Assembly (NCBI RefSeq): GCF_904846155.1
Contig: NZ_CAJGZP010000001.1
Location: 2,976,001-3,040,000, forward strand
Source: Psychrobacter fulvigenes
GTDB taxonomy: Bacteria; Pseudomonadota; Gammaproteobacteria; Pseudomonadales; Moraxellaceae
Reading direction: 5' to 3'
DNA: 64,000 bases
Each line of letters begins with the position of its first letter. Positions within the stretch are counted from its first letter, which is position 1. This document shows positions 57,721 to 64,000 of this stretch, piece by piece. The notes under the pieces are model-generated. The model saw nothing but the letters and a program-made list of their open reading frames with translations. It was not told where the DNA came from and ran no database searches. The position numbers were made by a program, and so were the translations under genes.

Positions 57721-57767
57721 ATACCAATTCAGAAAACTAAAGACTAAGGCGTTTTTTGGATTGGTAT
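57721..57767 (+). repeat. Shortened ATACC-type repeat between clpP and clpX
   Basis: A 47-bp sequence with ATACCAAT at one end and ATTGGTAT at the other (terminal inverted repeat) and a GTTTTTTGGATTGGTAT end close to that of the 105-bp copy at 44530. The inner part differs, so it is either a deletion relic or a related short element. It lies in the 116-bp gap between clpP and clpX. Confidence 0.55.
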
Positions 57768-57795
57768 AAGCTTTAAATTTTAGGAGTGCCTTTAT

Positions 57796-59070
57796 ATGGC
57801 AGAAGATAATAATCCGCAGTGCTCGTTTTGCGGTAAAGCCAAAAGCGAAGTCAAACAACTGATCGCCGCTGACGATGCCAATATCTGTAATGAGTGTATT
57901 GAACTATGTACTGACTTAATCGCTGACAGCGCCGAAGAGGGTGATGACGATAGCGAAATTGATACTTCTTGGGTCAATAAAAAGCTACCAACCCCCAAGG
58001 AGCTGCGTGCCAAGCTTGATGAATATGTCATCGGACAGGACGCAGCCAAAAAAGCCTTGGCTGTTGCGGTTTACAACCATTACAAACGCCTCAAAGTCAG
58101 TCAAACACTCGCAAAAGACAGTAAAAAAGCCAAGATTGGCGCTGATGATGCGATGGTAGAGCTCGCTAAAAGTAACATCTTGCTCATCGGTCCAACGGGC
58201 TCGGGTAAGACCTTACTGGCGCAAACTTTAGCACGTCTGCTTGATGTGCCGTTTGCGATGGCGGATGCCACGACCTTAACCGAAGCAGGCTATGTCGGTG
58301 AAGATGTGGAGAATATCGTACAAAAGCTGCTGCAAGCTTCTGACTATGATGTGAGCAAAGCTGAGCAAGGCATCATTTATATCGATGAGATTGACAAAAT
58401 TAGCAAAAAAGGCGACAACCCGTCTATCACGCGTGATGTGTCAGGCGAAGGTGTACAGCAAGCCTTGCTAAAGCTTATCGAAGGTACGGTTGCCGCTATT
58501 CCTCCTCATGGTGGACGTAAGCATCCGCAGCAGGAGCTGATTCAAGTTGATACCAGCAACATCCTTATTATCGTTGGTGGTGCATTTGCTGGTCTTGATA
58601 AAGTCATTCAGCAGCGTACTGAAAAGACAGGCATTGGCTTCAATGCCGATGTTAGCTCAAAAGATGACAGCCGTCGCAGCTCAGATTTATTGCAACAAGT
58701 AGAGCCTGAGGATTTGATTAAGTTTGGTCTCATTCCTGAGCTGATTGGTCGTCTGCCAGTCCTCGCTGCGTTACAAGAGCTTGATGAAGAGGCCTTGGTA
58801 CAGATTCTCACAGAACCAAAAAACGCGCTTGTGAAGCAGTACAAATATCTGTTCGATATGGAAGGCGCTGAGATCACCTTTACTCAAGAAGCACTGGACG
58901 CGATCGCCAAAAAAGCAATGGCGCGCAAAACAGGGGCTCGTGGGCTGCGCTCTATCTTAGAGAACGCTCTGCTTGAGACCATGTACGAGCTACCATCGAT
59001 GGAAAATGCAAAGCTGGTCACTGTCGATGAAGCCGTTATCAACGAAGGCAAAACACCGAAAGTTGCGTAG
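57796..59070 (+). CDS. clpX: ATP-dependent Clp protease ATP-binding subunit
   Basis: ClpX (424 aa) unfolds substrates and feeds them to ClpP. The N-terminal zinc-binding domain uses Cys9, Cys12, Cys31 and Cys34. The Walker A motif is GPTGSGKT (132-139), the Walker B segment [10 protein letters not shown], and the ClpP-binding IGF-type loop region follows in the AAA+ domain. The protein ends in EGKTPKVA. It follows clpP in the same direction. GGAGTG lies before the start codon. Confidence 0.97.
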   Translation: MAEDNNPQCSFCGKAKSEVKQLIAADDANICNECIELCTDLIADSAEEGDDDSEIDTSWVNKKLPTPKELRAKLDEYVIGQDAAKKALAVAVYNHYKRLKVSQTLAKDSKKAKIGADDAMVELAKSNILLIGPTGSGKTLLAQTLARLLDVPFAMADATTLTEAGYVGEDVENIVQKLLQASDYDVSKAEQGIIYIDEIDKISKKGDNPSITRDVSGEGVQQALLKLIEGTVAAIPPHGGRKHPQQELIQVDTSNILIIVGGAFAGLDKVIQQRTEKTGIGFNADVSSKDDSRRSSDLLQQVEPEDLIKFGLIPELIGRLPVLAALQELDEEALVQILTEPKNALVKQYKYLFDMEGAEITFTQEALDAIAKKAMARKTGARGLRSILENALLETMYELPSMENAKLVTVDEAVINEGKTPKVA

Positions 59071-59111
59071 TCTGCTTTTTCTTAGTCTGACTTTATACCA
59101 ATCTAGTCTAT

Positions 59112-59151
59112 AAAAATGGCGTCTGGCATCATTGCTAAGACGCCGTTTTTA
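59112..59151 (+). terminator. Terminator after clpX
   Basis: A stem with GGCGTC (59118-59123) and GACGCC (59139-59144), extended by A and T runs, and a loop of 15 nt. It is followed by T residues and lies about 40 bp after clpX. Confidence 0.8.
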
Positions 59152-59295
59152 TATCTGTGATTTGCAAAACCTTTAAATAAAGTGACATGTGCGTTTATCA
59201 ATCGTTCTGAGTACTGCATACAAATCATGCTAAGGTAAACCTTAAAAGCTTTACTTTAAATCCATCAATATCAATGATACAAAGGACTGTTTATC

Positions 59296-60318
59296 ATGGC
59301 CAATACCATTACTGCAATATTGCAGAAGCGCACTCCCCTGCTTGCAAACCTTTTGCCAACCACTGCTAATGATACCGATATAAAAGACTACTATCACAAC
59401 CATGTCGCTGCTATCACTGGTGCAGGCTCTGGGATGGGCCGTGCCCTTGCTATGCATTTGGCCAAGATGGGCTGCCACGTGGCGCTATCAGACATCAACG
59501 CCGAACAGCTCGCAGAAACCCAAGATCTGCTCGTCGGTTACGATATCAAGGTCACCACTACCGTACTCGACGTTTCGGACAATAAAGCCGTTGAAGCATG
59601 GGCGGACAGCGTGATGAGCGAGCATGGCAAAGTGAACTTTATCTTTAACAATGCTGGAGTTGCGCTATATTCTACTGTCGAAGGTAGCAGCATTAGCGAG
59701 CTTGAATGGGTGATGGATATCAATTTTTGGGGCGTAGTTTACGGTACCAAAGCCTTCTTGCCATTGATTAAAAACAGCGTAAAACTCAGTGAAACCGATA
59801 ACGATGGCAATCAGAACAATAAATCACGTCAGTTCAATGAGCATGGTCATATCATCAACATCTCAAGTTTGTTTGGCTTGACGGCCCAGCCTTCACAGTC
59901 TGCCTATAATGCCAGCAAATTTGCCGTGCGCGGCTTTACCGAAAGCCTGCGTCAAGAGCTTGATATCCAGTGCTGCGGCGTGTCAGCGACCTGCATCCAT
60001 CCAGGGGGTATCAAGACCAATATCGCCAATAGTGCCCGTGGCAATAATAGTATAAATGATATCGGTATGCGCGCTGGCCCCAAAGCCATCAAGAGCTTTA
60101 ATAAGCTTTTGAAGTTCGACGCCAACGAGGCTGCTTGGATTATCTTGCAAGCGGCAGCGACAAATCAGCCGCGCTGTTTGATTGGCAACGACGCCAAGAT
60201 GATCGATGCAGTGCAGCGTGTCTTTCCAGCGCGTTATAGCAAGGTACTGAACGACGTCAATAAGCTCTCGCGTAAGCTAAAACCACGCCGCAATAAAAAA
60301 CCCAGCGCCACGACATAA
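59296..60318 (+). CDS. Short-chain dehydrogenase/reductase
   Basis: A 340-residue SDR. After about 35 N-terminal residues the NAD(P) motif TGAGSGMGRALAMHLAKMG appears, then NNAG, the serine in IINISSLFG, and the catalytic YNASK (Tyr and Lys). The protein is longer than a standard SDR, with a C-terminal extension that ends in basic residues (KLKPRRNKKP). The substrate is unknown; the basic tail could mean membrane or nucleic acid contact. It stands alone, with a strong terminator behind it. Confidence 0.88.
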   Translation: MANTITAILQKRTPLLANLLPTTANDTDIKDYYHNHVAAITGAGSGMGRALAMHLAKMGCHVALSDINAEQLAETQDLLVGYDIKVTTTVLDVSDNKAVEAWADSVMSEHGKVNFIFNNAGVALYSTVEGSSISELEWVMDINFWGVVYGTKAFLPLIKNSVKLSETDNDGNQNNKSRQFNEHGHIINISSLFGLTAQPSQSAYNASKFAVRGFTESLRQELDIQCCGVSATCIHPGGIKTNIANSARGNNSINDIGMRAGPKAIKSFNKLLKFDANEAAWIILQAAATNQPRCLIGNDAKMIDAVQRVFPARYSKVLNDVNKLSRKLKPRRNKKPSATT

Positions 60319-60343
60319 TCTGTTTTAGCAACATTACGCAATG

Positions 60344-60384
60344 AAAAAGCGCTCAAACACCATCCGTGTTTGAGCGCTTTTTTT
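60344..60384. terminator. Terminator after the SDR gene
   Basis: A perfect stem of about 17 bp, AAAAAGCGCTCAAACAC and its complement, has a 5-nt loop (60361-60365) and seven or more T. The 108-bp repeat starts immediately behind it. Confidence 0.95.
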
Positions 60385-60385
60385 G

Positions 60386-60493
60386 TATAGTCAAGGAATT
60401 TTAAAATCGCCACAAGGCGACCGACCGCAGATAGTACACTAAGTACATCTAGGGCGGGTAACACCGTAGCGGTTTAAAAGTGCTCTGACTATA
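60386..60493 (+). repeat. 108-bp dispersed repeat, copy 3
   Basis: Third copy of the family at 14861 and 42123, identical in length and orientation and nearly identical in sequence. It starts 1 bp after the T tract of the SDR terminator. The rest of the region up to 60725 shows no gene or clear promoter. Confidence 0.92.
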
Positions 60494-60725
60494 GATAAGC
60501 TATTAGGGCGTATTTTTTATATTTAGTAACGTTAATTCGCATCGTGCTCGCAGTTAAAAACACTATACGTATTTGTATTTGATACAATCATGTCGCTTGA
60601 ATCTTACTGGTTGATTACCCATTCAACCTTTTACGCAAAAACTGAGTTTATAGCTGTGACTATGACAAATAATTTATCATAAAACTATAGAGTTACATAT
60701 TACTTTTTATAATAAGGTTATTCCA

Positions 60726-61676
60726 ATGAAAACACTTTTACGGGCCAAGCCTTCTCCTTCCCTTCTTATGGCTGCTATCCTCGCTATCGGTGCTACCAGC
60801 ATGACAGCTTGTAGCGATTCAGGCACAAAAGCCGTTGACCGTGTCGAAGAAGCTGAGGCCTTAGCACGAGTAAAGTCACTCGAATCACGCGCCGCAGCAA
60901 TCAAAGACGAGATGGCGGCCAACCCAGGTGCCAAGCTGAATATCAGTATGCCAGCTGAGTCAACTATCCCTGACGACGAGTATGGCGCTGCCGTGCGCCG
61001 AGGGTTGGAGCTTGCCAACCATACCTATCGCGAGCTTCCCAACAATGTTGGCAATCAACTTAACTGTACCAGCTGTCATCTGAGTAATGGTTCAGAAGCT
61101 TATGCTGCACCATGGAATGGCTTGCCAGGTATCTTTCCTATCTATCGCGGACGTGATGCACGTGTTAACTCGCTGCAAGAGCGCATTAATGGGTGTTTTC
61201 AGCGTTCAATGAATGGTGCGCCATTAGATATGGACTCAGACGAGATGAACGCCTTTATGTCTTATATGACGTGGTTGTCACAAGATATGCCGATTGGTAT
61301 CTCTCCAGAAGGTCGCGGCTTTGTAAAAATTGACAATACGCTAACACCAGATCCTGAAAATGGTAAAAAGCTATTTGCCGAGACTTGTGTCTCCTGTCAT
61401 GGTGAAGACGGTGAAGGCCAATACAATGACGACGGCACTTATATATATCCAGCGATTGCAGGAAGCAACTCTTTCAACGATGGCGCTGGTATGGCACGTA
61501 CTTACAAAGCCGCTGCCTTTGTAAAAGGTAAAATGCCATTTGGTCAAGGTAATACCCTAACGGACCAAGAAGCGATTGATGTTTCAAGCTACTTTACTCA
61601 GTTGCCACGCCCTGTCAAAGCCAATAAAGACAAGGATTGGCCAAAAGGCGGTGCACCGGTAGACGTGCGTCGTTAG
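60726..61676 (+). CDS. Diheme cytochrome c, probable TsdA-type thiosulfate dehydrogenase
   Basis: A 316-residue lipoprotein-like cytochrome (signal ending SMTAC, Cys29) with two heme-binding sites: CTSCH (Cys114, Cys117, His118) and CVSCH (Cys221, Cys224, His225). Between them lies ERINGCFQRSMNG, a segment typical of TsdA, in which a cysteine (here Cys157) is the second ligand of heme 1. The 39-residue distance from His118 fits that role. TsdA oxidises thiosulfate to tetrathionate or the reverse. No other sulfur genes are next to it. Assignment as TsdA is probable, not proven. Confidence 0.7.
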   Translation: MKTLLRAKPSPSLLMAAILAIGATSMTACSDSGTKAVDRVEEAEALARVKSLESRAAAIKDEMAANPGAKLNISMPAESTIPDDEYGAAVRRGLELANHTYRELPNNVGNQLNCTSCHLSNGSEAYAAPWNGLPGIFPIYRGRDARVNSLQERINGCFQRSMNGAPLDMDSDEMNAFMSYMTWLSQDMPIGISPEGRGFVKIDNTLTPDPENGKKLFAETCVSCHGEDGEGQYNDDGTYIYPAIAGSNSFNDGAGMARTYKAAAFVKGKMPFGQGNTLTDQEAIDVSSYFTQLPRPVKANKDKDWPKGGAPVDVRR

Positions 61677-61713
61677 AATAAAACCAATCAGCAATAACGA
61701 ATACTTTTCATAC

Positions 61714-61750
61714 AAAAAGCCCAGTTCAAAGTTGAACTGGGCTTTTTTAA
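61714..61750. terminator. Bidirectional terminator after the cytochrome gene
   Basis: AAAAAGCCCAGTTCAA pairs perfectly with TTGAACTGGGCTTTTT over about 16 bp, with a very short loop and A and T tracts. It separates the cytochrome gene from the convergent membrane protein gene. Confidence 0.95.
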
Positions 61751-61779
61751 TCATTAACATCATTAAAAAACAGCAAAGC

Positions 61780-62877
61780 TTAAGGTAGCTTCATATCACC
61801 AGCCACAAGCCAGCCCATACGCCGCATCATATAAGCAACACCCCAAGCGATTATCGCTGGTAAGACAAACATCAAAAGAATGATTGCCGTCCACATCTGA
61901 GTACTACTCATTAGTCCCTGCGACGCCTCAATCACCCCAAACACACCGACCAATCCAGCCGTTCCCATGCCCGCTCCTGTCGCCGTACAAGCAAGCCCAA
62001 ACCCTACCGTCGCGATAGGGCCAACGATGGCACTGGCAATCACTGCTGGCAGCAATATAAGTGGTTTTTTGAGCACATTGGGTATTTGTAGCATACTGGT
62101 ACCCAAACCCTGAGAGACCACGCCGCTCATGCCATTGTCTTTGAAACTTGCAACCGCAAATCCAATCATATGTGCTGCACAGCCAACGACAGCAGCGCCG
62201 CCAGCCAAGCCGCCAAGCCCAATAGCAATACAAATTGCGGCGCTCGAGGTTGGCAGCGTCAGTAAGATACCAACCACCACTGCAATCACTATACCCATCA
62301 ATAACGGCTGTAGCTCTGTGGCAGCTTGAATACCTTGCCCAATCGCATTCACAGCAGCAACCACTGGTGGATTAAGTAGCGCACATACCAATAAAGCCAC
62401 CGCACAGACCAATAATGGAATCAGCAAGATATCAAGCTTCGTCTTGCCCGCGACCCAAGTCCCTGCTCGATAAGCAAATACTGATGTCAAATAAGCGCCT
62501 ATCGGATTACCGGGTAATGCAAGGAAAGTTGCAGGTCCAGCTTCTTGCGGGATAAACAGTGTCCCTGCCATCAGCGCTTCAGAATGCGCTCCCAGCATAC
62601 CCGCCACCAAACAGCTGAGCATCACCAGCGTCGGCGCTTTGAGATAATAAGCGATACCCACGCCAATACCTGCACCCATCATGATCGATGCCAGTTTACC
62701 GACCGCGATTAATGCAGGCAGCTGCACCCACCCCCCGATTTGCGAGATAATCAATCCTGCAATGAGAGTAACAAACAACCCTAACGCCATACCAGTAAAG
62801 GCATCGATAAAGTACTTTTGAAAAAATGCTTTAACAATGCCGTGGGGTGCTGCTGAGTTAGATACAGTCATAGCCAT
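61780..62877 (-). CDS. PTS_EIIC_2-family membrane protein
   Basis: A 365-residue polytopic membrane protein of the PTS_EIIC_2 family, once named PfoR-like. At least nine hydrophobic segments are visible, with GLGGLAGGAAVVGCAAHMIGFAVASF and the repeated small-residue helices typical of it. No IIA or IIB domain or other PTS gene is nearby, so it may not be a true sugar transporter; the real substrate is unknown. Translation may start at the second ATG (MTVSN), which is better spaced from AAAGAG. Confidence 0.8.
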   Translation of the reverse strand: MAMTVSNSAAPHGIVKAFFQKYFIDAFTGMALGLFVTLIAGLIISQIGGWVQLPALIAVGKLASIMMGAGIGVGIAYYLKAPTLVMLSCLVAGMLGAHSEALMAGTLFIPQEAGPATFLALPGNPIGAYLTSVFAYRAGTWVAGKTKLDILLIPLLVCAVALLVCALLNPPVVAAVNAIGQGIQAATELQPLLMGIVIAVVVGILLTLPTSSAAICIAIGLGGLAGGAAVVGCAAHMIGFAVASFKDNGMSGVVSQGLGTSMLQIPNVLKKPLILLPAVIASAIVGPIATVGFGLACTATGAGMGTAGLVGVFGVIEASQGLMSSTQMWTAIILLMFVLPAIIAWGVAYMMRRMGWLVAGDMKLP

Positions 62878-62943
62878 ACTCTTTGTAAAATTTGTGATGA
62901 GATATAAGAAACCAACAGAATAGAATTACTAAAAATAAGAGAT

Positions 62944-62973
62944 AAAAAAAGCGTCATGGCGACGCTTTTTTTA
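62944..62973 (-). terminator. Terminator after the SPOR gene
   Basis: A stem AAAAAGCGTC with GACGCTTTTT and a 5-nt loop, with A and T tracts on both sides. On the minus strand it lies 24 bp behind the SPOR-domain gene. Confidence 0.9.
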
Positions 62974-62996
62974 TTAATAAACCATCAAAACTCACT

Positions 62997-63806
62997 CTAG
63001 CGGCGCTGTTCAACGATAATAGAATCAATGCCGTTATTTTGTAGACGCTGCTGAGCACTGGTAACCGCTTGACGGTTGCTCATAGAGCGCGAAATCACCT
63101 GATAAATAGGTAAGCCATTGGCCGTGGTGTTTTTGAGCACTTTGGCATCGACGCCCGCCATCAGTACTTGCGCACGGCGACGATCCGCTTCATCAGCATT
63201 GCCAAAGCTATTGATCTGTAAGATATAAGTCGTAGCAGGGGCAGCTTGCTGGACACTGGCAGTCCCCGCACCGGCGTTATTTGCAGTGTTGCTATTGCTG
63301 GTGGTTGGCGTACCGTCATAAGTCGCGTTTTCTTCAACAATAACGATTTCATCACCGCCATCGCTAGCAGCGTTATTACCACGGCTAGGCTCTATAGTCG
63401 TATTTTCAGAAACACCAAGGTTATCCGTGTCTTCATTACGACTGCCCAAAGTATCTTCAGGTTGAGTAACGACCACGTCTGGCTCAAAAGCACTGATATC
63501 ACCTATGCGATCATTGCCCGTCTCGCCGATGTCTTCATCAGGAATGGTGGCCATCTCTTGATTTGGCAAGATTTCATAAAACTCATAATCGCTATTATCC
63601 GTATCTGTCTCAACGCGCGGTTGCACTTGCCGATCAGCGTCAGCCGCAGTATCACTACCAGCAGGACTGAAGTCAAAGAGTGGTGACAGATACAAAAACA
63701 CCCCTATCATCAGGGTCAAAACCGCCCCGACAAACATCCACAGTAAGCCTGATACACTACTTGATTTACGTTTTTCAGTGGCGCCTTTGGGTTTTTTGGC
63801 TAACAT
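62997..63806 (-). CDS. SPOR-domain protein
   Basis: A 269-residue bitopic inner membrane protein. A transmembrane segment lies at about residues 22-42 (SGLLWMFVGAVLTLMIGVFL), a long acidic disordered region follows (about 50-190), and a SPOR domain occupies the C-terminal 75 residues (TYILQINSFGNADEADRRRA ... ). SPOR domains bind glycan strands stripped of stem peptides at the division site, and this layout resembles FtsN. It lies 52 bp after the end of argS in the same direction; argS-SPOR pairs are common in gammaproteobacteria. Confidence 0.9.
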   Translation of the reverse strand: MLAKKPKGATEKRKSSSVSGLLWMFVGAVLTLMIGVFLYLSPLFDFSPAGSDTAADADRQVQPRVETDTDNSDYEFYEILPNQEMATIPDEDIGETGNDRIGDISAFEPDVVVTQPEDTLGSRNEDTDNLGVSENTTIEPSRGNNAASDGGDEIVIVEENATYDGTPTTSNSNTANNAGAGTASVQQAAPATTYILQINSFGNADEADRRRAQVLMAGVDAKVLKNTTANGLPIYQVISRSMSNRQAVTSAQQRLQNNGIDSIIVEQRR

Positions 63807-63858
63807 GGATCTCTTTCTCCCTACTGAATCTATGATTGACAGTTACTTTTTTAATCTA

Positions 63859-64000
63859 CTACATACTAGTCGGTGCCGACAAGCCTAATAAACTCAGCCC
63901 ATTAGCCAATACCTGCTTTACTGCTTTTGACAAACGCAAGCGCGCTTGCATCATATCAAGCTCTGCCTGACTGGGTATCTCACCTGAGGTCAAGCTCACT
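63859..64000 (-). CDS. argS: Arginyl-tRNA synthetase, C-terminal fragment
   Basis: The last 46 codons are visible on the minus strand and read ...AELDMMQARLRLSKAVKQ..NGLSLLGLSAPTSM before a TAG stop at 63859-63861. This matches the C terminus of ArgS (anticodon-binding domain ending LALLG-x-SAPxxM). The rest lies outside the window. It is followed by the SPOR gene. Confidence 0.88.
   Translation of the reverse strand, partial: VSLTSGEIPSQAELDMMQARLRLSKAVKQVLANGLSLLGLSAPTSM

Overview
The window is bacterial and looks like a Psychrobacter chromosome (Moraxellaceae, Gammaproteobacteria). The grounds are protein sequences of Moraxellaceae character, moderate GC content, the gene orders tRNA-Trp-secE-nusG-rplK and rpsL-rpsG-fusA-tuf, and several short dispersed hairpin repeats. 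The genus is inferred from overall likeness; no database search was possible.

Layout. 1-6.8 kb (minus strand): the start of rplK, nusG, secE, tRNA-Trp, then the str operon (rpsL, rpsG, fusA, tuf) with recognisable promoters and an attenuator-like hairpin in the rpsL leader. 7-20.6 kb: an EcsC-family protein, fabB, pabB, a DUF523 protein, hisC, hisD, hisG, murA, ibaG, an exported esterase, a DolP-like BON lipoprotein and a YraN protein. 20.7-31.8 kb: rsmI, a PfkB/adenosine kinase, metY, nfuA, an AhpD-like protein, a hydrolase plus lipoprotein phosphatase pair, an NAD salvage operon (NMN adenylyltransferase-Nudix fusion, nicotinamide phosphoribosyltransferase, SGNH hydrolase) and zinc-independent rpmE2.

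31.8-39.5 kb is the most accessory-like part: a FemAB/GNAT-type acyltransferase, a complete IS256-family insertion sequence with an intact 8-bp target duplication, a flavoprotein oxidoreductase, a LOG-family protein, a serine hydrolase and several palindromic repeats. 39.5-46 kb: a DnaQ-type exonuclease with a DUF3820 tail, an M23 peptidase, phoR and phoB (with a Pho box), dtd, psd, a DUF1287 protein and an isochorismatase-like hydrolase. 46-64 kb: fadA and fadB, ispA, a DUF72 protein, an unrecognised AT-rich gene, sodB, rdgB, tig-clpP-clpX, an SDR, a diheme cytochrome c resembling thiosulfate dehydrogenase TsdA, a PTS_EIIC_2 membrane protein, a SPOR protein and the 3' end of argS.

The most unusual content lies between genes. 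There are three copies of one 108-bp repeat with about 28-bp imperfect terminal inverted repeats; one copy supplies the stop codon of phoB and sits between phoB and a phoR that lacks its usual membrane anchor. A second family of about 105 bp (ATACC...GGTAT termini) has two full copies and one shortened relative. There is also a perfect 24-bp palindrome. I did not find a CRISPR array, prophage, defence island or clearly new multi-gene system.
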